DNA from: an uncultured Alphaproteobacteria bacterium
GTDB taxonomy: Bacteria; Pseudomonadota; Alphaproteobacteria; TMED127
Length of the DNA: 22,466 nucleotides
Assembly: GCA_902567145.1 (NCBI GenBank)
Contig: CACFLM010000008.1
Span: 1 to 22,466 of the forward strand
Direction: 5' to 3'
Shown piece by piece: positions 8,787 to 16,767 of the stretch. The number at the start of each line of letters is the position of its first letter. Within the stretch, counting starts at the first letter, position 1. The notes under the pieces were generated by a model, which did no database searches, had not been told where the DNA came from, and worked only from the letters and a program-made list of their open reading frames with translations. A program made the translations under genes and the position numbers.

Positions 8787-9710
8787 ATGCATAATTACGA
8801 AACAATAATTTTAGGTTCTCGAAAAAGTTTATTGGCTAGAAAGCATGTCGATATCTTTGAATTAGAATTAAGAAAAAAAAATGGAGTGTCATCAAAGATA
8901 AAAATTGAAAAAAAATTTTTTAAAACTTCAGGTGATAAGTTTAAAAATACTAAAATTTCAGATATAGGAAACAAAGGATTATTTACAAAAGAAATTGATA
9001 ATGCGCTTCTAAATTTTGAGATAAATTTAGGAATTCACTCCTTAAAAGACCTTCCAACAGTTTTACCTAAAGGGATTGAAATAGGAGCAGTACTTAAAAG
9101 AGAAGATTATAGAGATGTGCTTATCTCAGAAGATCACTTTAAACTTAATGATCTTAAATCAAATTCAATAATAGGAACGTCCTCGATAAGAAGAGAAATG
9201 CAACTAAGGAAAATTAGACCAGATCTAATTATAAAAGATATAAGAGGGAATGTAGACACCAGAATAAGAAAACTTAAAGAAAAAAGATTTGACGGTATTA
9301 TCCTTGCACATGCTGGTTTGAAAAGGCTTGGAATAAAAGAGAATTATAATGTTTTAGATCCAAAGATAATTTTCCCTGCGTTAGGTCAAGGTGCAATAGC
9401 GTTAGTAGTGAACGTAAAAAATAAGAAAGTAAATAAAGTTATAAAGGAACTAAATCATTTAAAAACTTATCTTGAAACTGAATGTGAGAGAATTTTTTTA
9501 AGAGCACTTGATGGAACGTGCCAAACTCCAGTTGGAGGGTATGCCGTGATGAGGAAACTAGGGAATAAGCAAAAGATATTTTTTAACTTTATCGCCTTTT
9601 CACACGACGGCTCCTTCTATGTTAAAGATAAGGTTTGTTTTGACGTTACAAGCTTCAGAAAAGAATGTTTTAAATTAGGTATAAGTGTCAGAAAAAAAAT
9701 TAACAAATAA
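8787..9710 (+). CDS. hemC: Hydroxymethylbilane synthase (porphobilinogen deaminase)
   Basis: HemC polymerises four porphobilinogens into hydroxymethylbilane in tetrapyrrole (heme) synthesis. The 307 residues match the family. Visible motifs are the N-terminal LGSRKSLLARKH, ALLNFEINLGIHSLKDLP (73-90) containing the catalytic aspartate region at Asp88, GTSSIRREMQ (130-139) and RGNVDTRIRKL (153-163) for substrate-acid binding, the PALGQGAI block (197-204), and LDGTCQTPVGGYA with Cys245 as attachment site for the dipyrromethane cofactor. The start is ATG 8787. Its end overlaps hemD by 26 bp. It leads a four-gene operon hemC-hemD-mitofilin-like-hemY. Confidence 0.97.
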   Translation: MHNYETIILGSRKSLLARKHVDIFELELRKKNGVSSKIKIEKKFFKTSGDKFKNTKISDIGNKGLFTKEIDNALLNFEINLGIHSLKDLPTVLPKGIEIGAVLKREDYRDVLISEDHFKLNDLKSNSIIGTSSIRREMQLRKIRPDLIIKDIRGNVDTRIRKLKEKRFDGIILAHAGLKRLGIKENYNVLDPKIIFPALGQGAIALVVNVKNKKVNKVIKELNHLKTYLETECERIFLRALDGTCQTPVGGYAVMRKLGNKQKIFFNFIAFSHDGSFYVKDKVCFDVTSFRKECFKLGISVRKKINK

Positions 9711-10437
9711 AAAAGTAAATATTCTTTTAACTAGGCCAGACGTAGATTCTTACAAAATCTCTAAGTCTCTTGATAAAAATAAATTTAGATTTTTCATCGC
9801 TCCACTTATAGAAATTTCTTCTAACAAATATAAATTAGACGAAAAGATAAAGTACGATCTAGTTATTTTTACAAGTAGAAACGGAATTTTAAATTTCCAA
9901 CACAGTGTTGGTAATTCTAAAGTAATTGTAATTGGCGATGGAACCTTTTCATTAGCAAAAAAAATGGGATTTAAAAAGGTAATAAATATTAAAGGTAATT
10001 TGCAAAACCTTAAAAAAAGAATTAAACCCCTACTTAAAAGAAACCTTAAAGTGCTTCATCCAACTTCTACAAAACCAAATAAAGATCTAAAAGATTTTTT
10101 TCATGAACAATGTTGTATCTATAATTCAGTAGGTTGTTATGAATCAAAGATGGTGAATTCAAATTCAGAAATATTTGAAAATTTTTTTAACTCATGTAAG
10201 TATGGTTTAATAACATTATTTTCGAGAAGAACAGCTATATCATTTAAAAATGAAATATCAAAATTAGGCCATTTAAAAAGTGCACAAAGTAAAAAGATTT
10301 TAGCTCTGAGTAAAGCAATTGCAGAAGAGCTTAAAGATATTTTTCAGGGTGAAGTTTTTATTAGTAAAGAGCCTAATGAAGAAGGAATGTTGGACTTAAT
10401 TGAAAAGGTAAGTCAAAAGGAGAATCTTATTGACTAA
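9685..10437 (+). CDS. hemD: Uroporphyrinogen-III synthase
   Basis: HemD cyclises hydroxymethylbilane with inversion of ring D to give uroporphyrinogen III. The 250 residues are typical. This family is poorly conserved, but the N-terminal ILLTRP, the DLVIFTSRNGI block (about 58-68) and a second alpha/beta domain ending in a LDLIEKV helix fit. The GTG at 9685 is the only sensible start; it sits inside the 3' end of hemC (26-bp overlap), so translation is probably coupled. The position directly after hemC strengthens the call, because sequence alone is weakly diagnostic. The 3' end overlaps the next gene by 8 bp. Confidence 0.9.
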   Translation: MSEKKLTNKKVNILLTRPDVDSYKISKSLDKNKFRFFIAPLIEISSNKYKLDEKIKYDLVIFTSRNGILNFQHSVGNSKVIVIGDGTFSLAKKMGFKKVINIKGNLQNLKKRIKPLLKRNLKVLHPTSTKPNKDLKDFFHEQCCIYNSVGCYESKMVNSNSEIFENFFNSCKYGLITLFSRRTAISFKNEISKLGHLKSAQSKKILALSKAIAEELKDIFQGEVFISKEPNEEGMLDLIEKVSQKENLID

Positions 10438-11458
10438 AAAAGAAAAGTCGTCCCCACAGAAAGGTGAATTTATTGATTTGGATAAGGGGCAATACAAGAA
10501 AAATAAGAACCTTAAGAAATATTTTTTAATTTTCTTTGCTGCAGCCTTTATAGTTTTAATTTCCGTCCTGTATTTAAATGAGTTTAATTTAAAAGAACTA
10601 ACAATCATAAATAAGATTGAGGATGAACCAGAAGTCTTAGATGAACTAGCTCTAAAGACTAAAACTGATGGAGAATTTTCTAAAATTAATAACGAACAGT
10701 TTAATTTAATCAAAAAGAAGTTAGATGATTTAAGTATACAAATTGTTGACAATCAAATTAAACTCTCTGAAGCTCATGAAAGAATTACAAATTTATCAAG
10801 ACAAATACAAATTTCAAACAGTAGAAATCAACAAAATTTAGACTTCTTTTTTGCAGAAAAATATATCATTTTAAATGCATTATTAAATTTGAAAAATAAA
10901 TTTTATAGAAGGCAAGAATTTAAAGAAGAATTAAATACTTTAATTTCAAGGTTAAATGATGAGTCAGAAATTAGAGATTTAATTTCATTTTTTGAAGATA
11001 TAAATATTGAAAAAATCAGTAAAGTTGATGACTTGTTGGAAAGGCTTAACAAGAAAATAAATTATTATGAACAAGATTTAGACACATTCATTGATAGTAG
11101 ACTTAAGGAAAATATGAATGACAACTTGATGATATTAGAATCTAAAGAGGATCTTATAATATATTTAAAAAGTTTATTTGACAGCACCTTTAAGATTACA
11201 AGAGTCAACAAGAATTCTAATATCCAGTCCCAACTTTCATCTGAAGATTTAAATTTTCTTAAGGTTTTAAATAAATCAAAAGAGTATCTGATAATGAATA
11301 ATATTAAACAATCAGTTGATGTGCTTGAAAAATCAAGTTTTGATGACTATGAAATGAACACATGGATGGATGATGCCTCAGCACTATTAGATTCAATAGA
11401 GAAACTTGAACGTCTAGAATCTATTTTGTTAGAAGTTATAGGAAAAAATGTTAATTAA
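10430..11458 (+). CDS. Mitofilin/Mic60-like inner-membrane protein (COG4223 type)
   Basis: This 342-residue protein has a charged cytoplasmic N-terminus (residues 1-30), one membrane span (about 31-49), then a long charged helical region with coiled-coil character in the periplasm (about 80-290). A C-terminal helical domain (about 275-340) resembles the mitofilin signature region. Alphaproteobacterial relatives sit in the same place, between hemD and hemY, and are regarded as the bacterial ancestors of mitochondrial Mic60, which shapes cristae and contacts the outer-membrane assembly machinery. A role in inner-membrane organisation or envelope contact is inferred; the primary sequence is too divergent for certainty. 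Translation starts at TTG 10430, overlapping hemD by 8 bp, and the end overlaps hemY by 11 bp. Confidence 0.75.
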   Translation: MTKKEKSSPQKGEFIDLDKGQYKKNKNLKKYFLIFFAAAFIVLISVLYLNEFNLKELTIINKIEDEPEVLDELALKTKTDGEFSKINNEQFNLIKKKLDDLSIQIVDNQIKLSEAHERITNLSRQIQISNSRNQQNLDFFFAEKYIILNALLNLKNKFYRRQEFKEELNTLISRLNDESEIRDLISFFEDINIEKISKVDDLLERLNKKINYYEQDLDTFIDSRLKENMNDNLMILESKEDLIIYLKSLFDSTFKITRVNKNSNIQSQLSSEDLNFLKVLNKSKEYLIMNNIKQSVDVLEKSSFDDYEMNTWMDDASALLDSIEKLERLESILLEVIGKNVN

Positions 11459-12770
11459 GACTTTTAAATTTTTTCTTCTTCTTCTTATTTTCTCTACTTT
11501 AGTTGTATGGCTCTCTAATAATCCAGGTACAGTAGATATATTATGGAAAAATTATTTATTCGAAACTAATTTATTAGGATTGGTCTTTATATTTTTTCTT
11601 CTTATCTTACTTATTTTAACATTAATTTATATTTTCTCATCATTAAGAAATATTCCTCGAAATTTTAAATCTAGAAAAAATGAAAAATATTTAAAATTAG
11701 CCGATCAAAGTTTAGATAATATTGCGGAAGCCTTATTACTAGGCGATTCGATAAGCATCGAGAAGAACTCAAGAATGATAAAAAAGTATCTCAACAACGA
11801 TCTTTTTTCCTCTTTTATGTTATTTAATTCATCTCTTATTAAAAATGATCTTGAAGAATCATTAAAATATTTACGAATTTTAGAATCTATTCCTAGAGCT
11901 AAATATATTGCTCAACGCGGAAAAGTAATTGTTATGTTAAAAAAAAATGAAAATAATAAAGCAAAGGAAATTCTTATGGAGCTTTGCGAGGAATATCCCG
12001 AAGATTCTTGGTTTCATGACAAACTATCAAGAATGTATGCACTCGAAGATAATTGGAAATTGGCTCACGATTCAATTGACCGTCTGAAAAATATCCCTAA
12101 TGAACTAAAAGTTAATTTAGCTGATTTAAAAGTTCTTTCTGGAGGATCTGTGATTGAGGCATATTATATAACAAGTAATTCAATTCCGGTTGTTAAAGAA
12201 ACTATTAAATTCTATATTGATCAGTCTAATTTAAAAAAGGCATCTGATGTAATCAATAAGACTTGGAAAAAGCTATTATGCATAGAGTTAGTCGAGATCT
12301 TTATGCAATATAGGGTTGGAGATGATAAAGAAACTTTAAAAAGATATAAGTTAATTTTAAAGGTATTAAAGAAATTCACTGAAGAGGAATCAAATGAAAC
12401 AAAATTAAGTTTAGCCTTTGCTAGTTTCAAAGCAAATATTTGGGGGGAGGCTCAAAACTTTTTAGATTTGATCAAGAAAAATGAAAGAGACGAAAGAGTG
12501 ATAGATCTTTATAAAAGAATACTTGAAAAGATACAAAAGGTCCAGCCTTCAGATCTTGAAGATGATGTATTACCGAAGCCGAAATGGAAATGTTTATTAT
12601 GTAATCATCAGAAAAATGAGTGGCAACTTAACTGTATTAATTGTGGTTCAGTTGGAAATATTATTTGGCCAAAAAGTAAGATTAAAGATGAAATAAATAA
12701 TTCTGACTTTTTTAAAGAGTTTTTACAAAACCCTCTTAGACATCTTCCAAAGATGAAGGGAAAAAATTGA
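11448..12770 (+). CDS. hemY: HemY-like TPR membrane protein with C-terminal zinc ribbon
   Basis: This 440-residue protein has two N-terminal membrane spans (about 5-22 and 41-65), the HemY_N region, then a cytoplasmic array of TPR-like helical pairs (about 80-370). It ends in a rubredoxin-like metal site with paired cysteines 382/385 and 396/399 (CLLC, CINC). This is not the protoporphyrinogen oxidase also called HemY; it is the HemY of the hemCDXY operon, a scaffold of uncertain role. The TPR plus rubredoxin layout recalls LapB/YciM, which controls LpxC and LPS synthesis, so a regulatory role in the envelope is possible but inferred. The start is ATG 11448 inside the preceding gene. Its last 48 bp overlap, tail to tail, with the alkA-like gene on the other strand. 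Confidence 0.85.
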   Translation: MLIKTFKFFLLLLIFSTLVVWLSNNPGTVDILWKNYLFETNLLGLVFIFFLLILLILTLIYIFSSLRNIPRNFKSRKNEKYLKLADQSLDNIAEALLLGDSISIEKNSRMIKKYLNNDLFSSFMLFNSSLIKNDLEESLKYLRILESIPRAKYIAQRGKVIVMLKKNENNKAKEILMELCEEYPEDSWFHDKLSRMYALEDNWKLAHDSIDRLKNIPNELKVNLADLKVLSGGSVIEAYYITSNSIPVVKETIKFYIDQSNLKKASDVINKTWKKLLCIELVEIFMQYRVGDDKETLKRYKLILKVLKKFTEEESNETKLSLAFASFKANIWGEAQNFLDLIKKNERDERVIDLYKRILEKIQKVQPSDLEDDVLPKPKWKCLLCNHQKNEWQLNCINCGSVGNIIWPKSKIKDEINNSDFFKEFLQNPLRHLPKMKGKN

Positions 12771-13337
12771 GAGGAAGGGGCTAAATTCAGTTTCAAAGCA
12801 AATATGTTTCTCTTCAATTTCGTTTAATTTATTTTTCATTCTTTTAATTACAAGATCTTGTTCAGGAAAAATATTTAATCTTTTAAAATAAAATATTAAG
12901 GTAATATTACACGTCCAATTACCTATTCCCCTATACTTAAGCATTGTAGCTTTAAATTCGGCTTCATTCATTTTACTCAGTTTATTTTTGTTTAGCTCGT
13001 TTTTTGATATAGCTAAGAAAACATTCGATATATAACTTCTTTTTTGTCTAGAGATGTTTAAATTTCTTAATATCTCATCTAAGAAAACTAAATTTCTAAA
13101 ATTACCGATTGATAAAGTTTTTGAATTAAATTTCTTGCACAATCTACCCCAAATTAATTCAGCTACACTATTTGAAATTTGTTGAGAAATAATTGTTTTT
13201 GTAAGAAAAGAAAAAAAATCCAAATAATTATTTTTAATTTTTATAATTCCATTTTTCTCTATTTCTTCTTTTATAAAAGGAAATTTAATACTTTTTTCAA
13301 CTATATAAGAATGGATTTTCTTATATTTAGATTCCAC
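12723..13337 (-). CDS. AlkA-like DNA-3-methyladenine glycosylase (HhH-GPD)
   Basis: A base-excision-repair glycosylase of 204 residues, predicted to remove alkylated purines from DNA. It has the family block FLTKTIISQQIS (44-55), a helix-hairpin-helix LKYRGIGNWT (133-142) and the downstream catalytic aspartate Asp161 in FPEQDLVIKR. It is a single HhH-GPD domain without the extra N-terminal domain of E. coli AlkA, like the short AlkA forms common in alphaproteobacteria. It starts with GTG at 13337, one base overlapping the LAB_N gene stop (TAGTG), so it is read as the last gene of the GT2-LAB_N-alkA run. Its 3' end overlaps hemY by 48 bp. The exact substrate range is not visible from sequence. 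Confidence 0.88.
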   Translation of the reverse strand: MESKYKKIHSYIVEKSIKFPFIKEEIEKNGIIKIKNNYLDFFSFLTKTIISQQISNSVAELIWGRLCKKFNSKTLSIGNFRNLVFLDEILRNLNISRQKRSYISNVFLAISKNELNKNKLSKMNEAEFKATMLKYRGIGNWTCNITLIFYFKRLNIFPEQDLVIKRMKNKLNEIEEKHICFETEFSPFLSIFSLHLWKMSKRVL

Positions 13338-13636
13338 TAGTTGGCTTTCATTATTTTATTAGTCTGATTTTTTTTTTTTCCTTCTTTTCTAATAAGATAA
13401 ATATTTCTGGAATAGATTAAGAACCCACAAGATAGTCCAACAATAAATACTGGATCCTCTTTGTGAATGGCATAGCTTAACAATACCATACTTCCTGCAA
13501 GGCTAATCCACCAAAAAATATTTGGTATGATACTTTTTGATGCCTTCTCACTTGCAAGCCATTGCACTAGAAAGCGGGAAGCAAAAATTGTTTGACCAAT
13601 AAACCCAATTATCAGCCAAATTTGTTCATTTTCCAT
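13337..13636 (-). CDS. LAB_N-domain small membrane protein (RgtF-like)
   Basis: A 99-residue integral membrane protein with three hydrophobic segments (about 5-24, 36-56, 63-82). It shows the LAB_N signature: an early F-x-x-RFLVQWLASEK motif (residues 21-31), IPNIFWWISLAG (37-48) and a final YSRNIYLI. The domain was named from the N-terminus of some lipid A disaccharide synthase fusions; stand-alone versions sit beside polyprenyl-phosphate glycosyltransferases. In Rhizobium, RgtF of this type is needed with RgtE to make dodecaprenyl-phosphate galacturonic acid. By context I infer a partner or flippase-like role for the adjacent GT2. The start ATG 13636 has a clear AGGAG upstream. It overlaps the GT2 3' end by 11 bp and the alkA-like gene by 1 bp. 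Confidence 0.85.
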   Translation of the reverse strand: MENEQIWLIIGFIGQTIFASRFLVQWLASEKASKSIIPNIFWWISLAGSMVLLSYAIHKEDPVFIVGLSCGFLIYSRNIYLIRKEGKKKNQTNKIMKAN

Positions 13637-14333
13637 TTTTTTTCTCCTTTTTAATTAAAATCCAGACCTTAATTAGGTCTATAATACCTATCCAGAATCT
13701 ATTGTTAAAAGAATATTTTGAAATACCAGCATTTCTTGGTCTATCATCAACTTGAACATTATATATTTTACAGTTATTCATCTTAAATAAGGCTGGAAGA
13801 AACCTATGCATATTTCTAAAATATTTAATTTTCAAGTAATCATTTCTTAAAAAAACTTTTAATGCACAGGCAGTATCATTGCAATTATCATCAAGGAAAA
13901 ACTTTCTGACTTTGTTTGCAATTTTTGAACTAATTCGCTTTGTTAAAGTGTCTTGTCTTTTGGAACGGTTGCCACAGATTATAATTTTTTTCTTTTCATT
14001 TTTAGGAAGGGAATCCCAAAATCTAATTAACTTTTTTACTTCATATGGAGGATTCTGTCCATCCCCATCCATTATACAAATAAGATCATTTTTTGCTGCA
14101 GATATTCCTGTTAGCATTGCCATACATTTTCCATAATTTTTTGGGTGATTTTTGATACTTATTTTTTTATATTTTGATGAATTTATTTTTTCATTAAAGT
14201 CATCATTACTTCCGTCATTAACTATAACAATTTCTGGACAATTTTTTGTAAATTCAATATTAATTTCCTCGATTAATTCAAATATTGATTCAGATTCATT
14301 GTAAATTGGTATTATAATACTAAAATTTTTCAT
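13626..14333 (-). CDS. GT2 polyprenyl-phosphate glycosyltransferase (dolichol-phosphate-mannose-synthase-like, RgtE-like)
   Basis: A 235-residue family 2 glycosyltransferase. The N-terminal IIIPIYNESESI, a VNDGSND nucleotide-binding motif (39-45), the metal-binding DGDGQNPP (90-97) and the acceptor-region DRPRNAGISKYSF are typical of dolichol-phosphate mannose synthase-like enzymes. They transfer a sugar from a nucleotide sugar to a polyprenyl phosphate on the cytoplasmic face. There are no C-terminal membrane spans, unlike ArnC. With the overlapping LAB_N gene and the divergent GT83 enzyme, the likely role is making the lipid-linked sugar (galacturonic acid, aminoarabinose or a hexose; identity not readable) used to decorate lipid A or core. 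The start is ATG 14333, and the intergenic space to the divergent GT83 gene is 49 bp. Confidence 0.9.
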   Translation of the reverse strand: MKNFSIIIPIYNESESIFELIEEINIEFTKNCPEIVIVNDGSNDDFNEKINSSKYKKISIKNHPKNYGKCMAMLTGISAAKNDLICIMDGDGQNPPYEVKKLIRFWDSLPKNEKKKIIICGNRSKRQDTLTKRISSKIANKVRKFFLDDNCNDTACALKVFLRNDYLKIKYFRNMHRFLPALFKMNNCKIYNVQVDDRPRNAGISKYSFNNRFWIGIIDLIKVWILIKKEKKNGK

Positions 14334-14382
14334 TTTGAATGTTATGATATTTTTAAATCTAGTCTAGTATGTATATTTAGCA
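14334..14382. promoter_or_regulatory. Divergent promoter region between GT2 and GT83 genes
   Basis: This 49-bp AT-rich gap separates two divergent starts that belong to one pathway, so it must carry promoters for both directions. TATA-rich hexamers are present on both strands (for example TATGTATAT near 14367-14375), along with a short CTAGTCTAG near-repeat at about 14360-14368. No clear -35 or operator can be assigned. Confidence 0.3.
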
Positions 14383-15987
14383 ATGAATATTTCTTTTGAT
14401 AAAAAATTTATTTTTTTCTTATTAATTTGTTTAATAATTTATTTTCAAGGAATACTAAGATTACCTGTTATGGATAGGGATGAGGCTAGATTTGCGACTG
14501 CATCTAAAACTATGCTTATTGATGGAGACTACATTGATATAAAAATGGTTGATGAGAAAAGGTACAAAAAACCTATTGGAATTTATTGGTCACAAGCTTT
14601 TGCAAACTCAATATTTGGGAGTTATCCCTTCGATAAGATATGGATCTACAGATTACCATCACTGTCAGGTATTTTTATATGCTTGCTACTGATTTTTTTA
14701 TTTATCAAGAAAATTGAGAACTCAAATGTCGCTCTTTTAACAGTATTTTTTCTTGTGTCATCAATCCTAACAATTTCTGAAGCCCATCAATCAAAAACTG
14801 ATGGCTTATTATTTTTATTTATAAGTTTATGTAACTTAATTATTTATAAATTTATTCATACTAAAAAAATAAATACCTATGAAAAAGTAGTTTATTGGAT
14901 TTCATTAGCTATTGGTATTTTAATTAAAGGTCCAATAATTATAGTATTCACTATTTTACCTTTGTCCCTTTTTTCATTTATAAAGAAGATAAATTATCTT
15001 AGAAGTATATGGTCAACTTTTGGTTTCATACTTTTTATTTGCATTTCAGTTCCTTGGTTTGTTTTGATAAATATTAAATCGGGTGGATTGTTTTGGTATG
15101 AATCAGTTGGGAATGACTTGCTTGAGAAGGTTAAATCAGGCAAGGAGTCACATGGTTTTCCACCAGGATATTATTCTTTATTAATATTTCTCTTTTTTTG
15201 GCCCGGCTGTTTATTTTTATTTAATCTAGTTAATAATATTAAGTCTAATTTTATGAAAATAGTTAGAAACGATGGTTTTTCATTCTATCTTATTTTGAGT
15301 TTCTTATTTCCGTTTATACTATTTGAATTGATACCAACTAAACTTCCTCATTATATCTACCCAGCCTATCTTCCATTAAGTATTTTGATATCGAAACATA
15401 TCTTTAACAATGATTTTAATCCAAGGATTATGAATTATGCTACGATTCCTTTATTAATTTTTCCAATAACTATAATTTTATTATTAATATTTTCAACGAT
15501 CGAATTCTCAAAAGTAGACTTAAATTTCATAATTATAATTTCTTGTTTTATATTTTTTACTTTTTTCTTGTTTTGGCTTAGAATCAAAGAAAAAGTTAGG
15601 CATATAATCATTGCTTCAGGTTCTTTTCAGGCTCTAACATACTTAGTTCTTATTTTTTTTTTAATACCTAGGTTAGAGAGTTTATGGATCTCTGAAAAGA
15701 TAAATAATACTATCTTAAAGCATGAGAAAGGGATAGATAAAGTTTTTACCATTGGTTTTAATGAACCCAGTTTATTATTTTTAACATCGCATAAATCCAG
15801 TAATTCCTTCGAGAATTTCGATACCAGTAAAATTATAGAAAAAAAAATTCTGTTAATTGTTACTGAGAAATTTAATAAAAATATAAGAGAAGATGAAGAT
15901 TTCTCTAGTTTTATACTTATTGATCAGTTTGTTGGTTTTAATTATTCCAGAGGTGAAGATGTTAGTTTTAAAGTTTACAAGAATTAA
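14383..15987 (+). CDS. ArnT-like GT83 membrane glycosyltransferase
   Basis: A 534-residue polytopic membrane protein of the PMT/ArnT (GT39/GT83) superfamily, with about a dozen hydrophobic segments and a shorter C-terminal soluble part. The first periplasmic loop has the catalytic signature MDRDEARFA (Asp33/Glu34 region), followed by KRYKKPIGIYW (59-69), matching the DEAR and KPP-x-YW blocks of ArnT. Family members use a polyprenyl-phosphate sugar as donor and glycosylate lipid A or core sugars on the periplasmic side. The donor would be supplied by the divergent GT2/LAB_N pair. The start is ATG 14383; 3 bp separate it from the PAP2 gene. The transferred sugar and acceptor site cannot be read from the sequence. 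Confidence 0.9.
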   Translation: MNISFDKKFIFFLLICLIIYFQGILRLPVMDRDEARFATASKTMLIDGDYIDIKMVDEKRYKKPIGIYWSQAFANSIFGSYPFDKIWIYRLPSLSGIFICLLLIFLFIKKIENSNVALLTVFFLVSSILTISEAHQSKTDGLLFLFISLCNLIIYKFIHTKKINTYEKVVYWISLAIGILIKGPIIIVFTILPLSLFSFIKKINYLRSIWSTFGFILFICISVPWFVLINIKSGGLFWYESVGNDLLEKVKSGKESHGFPPGYYSLLIFLFFWPGCLFLFNLVNNIKSNFMKIVRNDGFSFYLILSFLFPFILFELIPTKLPHYIYPAYLPLSILISKHIFNNDFNPRIMNYATIPLLIFPITIILLLIFSTIEFSKVDLNFIIIISCFIFFTFFLFWLRIKEKVRHIIIASGSFQALTYLVLIFFLIPRLESLWISEKINNTILKHEKGIDKVFTIGFNEPSLLFLTSHKSSNSFENFDTSKIIEKKILLIVTEKFNKNIREDEDFSSFILIDQFVGFNYSRGEDVSFKVYKN

Positions 15988-15990
15988 AGT

Positions 15991-16767
15991 ATGAATAATT
16001 ATAGAGACTTAGAATTTCTGTTATCAATTAAATTTTTCTTATTAATTTCTTTAATTGTATTATTACTATTTAATTTTTTTGACATTCACTTATTTGAACT
16101 TTCTAGATCTTTCCCGGGAATTATCTTTAATTTCTTTAAAGAAATTATTGATCCACTATCGAATCTTCTAGACCCCTTGAATCTAATAATTATTTGTGTG
16201 CTAATTTTATTTTTAAATTCAAATATCAAATTAATTATAAAGAATGAAAAAAAATTTGAAATAATTAAATCTAAAACTGATTTTAATATAGAAAAGGTTA
16301 AAGACCTCTTCACCTTCACATCGCTAGTGTGCAGACATTTTGTATTTTCTTTGGCACTTGCTGGCATTCTTTGCAATATCCTAAAATACATTTTTGGTGT
16401 ATCCAGGCCTAAATACTTTTTTTTAGAAGGTTATGAAAGAATGAATTTTTTTAATTTAGAACACAAAGTAAGTTCTTTTCCCTCAGGGCATACTCAAGCC
16501 GCATTTACTCTAGCTATTCTTGTTATGATATATTCTAGGAAGTATTATTTTCTTATAATAGCTATCGCTGTTTTAATGGGTCTATCTAGAATTTTTATGT
16601 CAATGCATTTCCCTAGTGATATTATTGCAGGGGCATATTTAGGTTCATTAGTTCCTATTATTCTTTATAAATATAGCTTTAGACGTAAAATTGAAAAAAT
16701 TAAAAAAAAACATGATTTTTTATTTAAAGACCTTATAAGATTAATGTATTGGAGGATGTTCATATGA
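15991..16767 (+). CDS. PAP2-family phosphatase (LpxE/LpxF-like)
   Basis: A 258-residue membrane phosphatase with all three PAP2 active-site motifs: K132-x6-RP (139-140), PSGH (164-167) and S199-R200-x5-H206-x3-D210. Several hydrophobic segments (about 11-30, 64-78, 110-130, 170-195, 213-226) place the active site at the periplasmic face. Candidate substrates are lipid A 1- or 4'-phosphate (LpxE/LpxF), undecaprenyl pyrophosphate, or phosphatidylglycerol phosphate. The position 3 bp after an ArnT-like transferase favours lipid A dephosphorylation, for example to free a position for a sugar, but this is inference. The last codons overlap the start of the following secreted-protein gene (ATGA). 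Confidence 0.88.
   Translation: MNNYRDLEFLLSIKFFLLISLIVLLLFNFFDIHLFELSRSFPGIIFNFFKEIIDPLSNLLDPLNLIIICVLILFLNSNIKLIIKNEKKFEIIKSKTDFNIEKVKDLFTFTSLVCRHFVFSLALAGILCNILKYIFGVSRPKYFFLEGYERMNFFNLEHKVSSFPSGHTQAAFTLAILVMIYSRKYYFLIIAIAVLMGLSRIFMSMHFPSDIIAGAYLGSLVPIILYKYSFRRKIEKIKKKHDFLFKDLIRLMYWRMFI

Noticed and set aside
10396..10752. 118-codon open frame opposite hemD and the mitofilin-like gene
   Set aside because: It is antisense to two real genes; its hydrophobic look is a by-product of the opposite strand's coding.
12221..12817. Two 69-codon open frames antisense to hemY
   Set aside because: They are shadows of the hemY frame, one also crossing the alkA-like overlap; no motif.
13879..14136. 85-codon open frame antisense to the GT2 gene
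   Set aside because: It overlaps the catalytic region of the GT2 gene completely and has no independent support.
16086..16391. 101-codon open frame antisense to the PAP2 gene
   Set aside because: It is a shadow of the PAP2 coding region.
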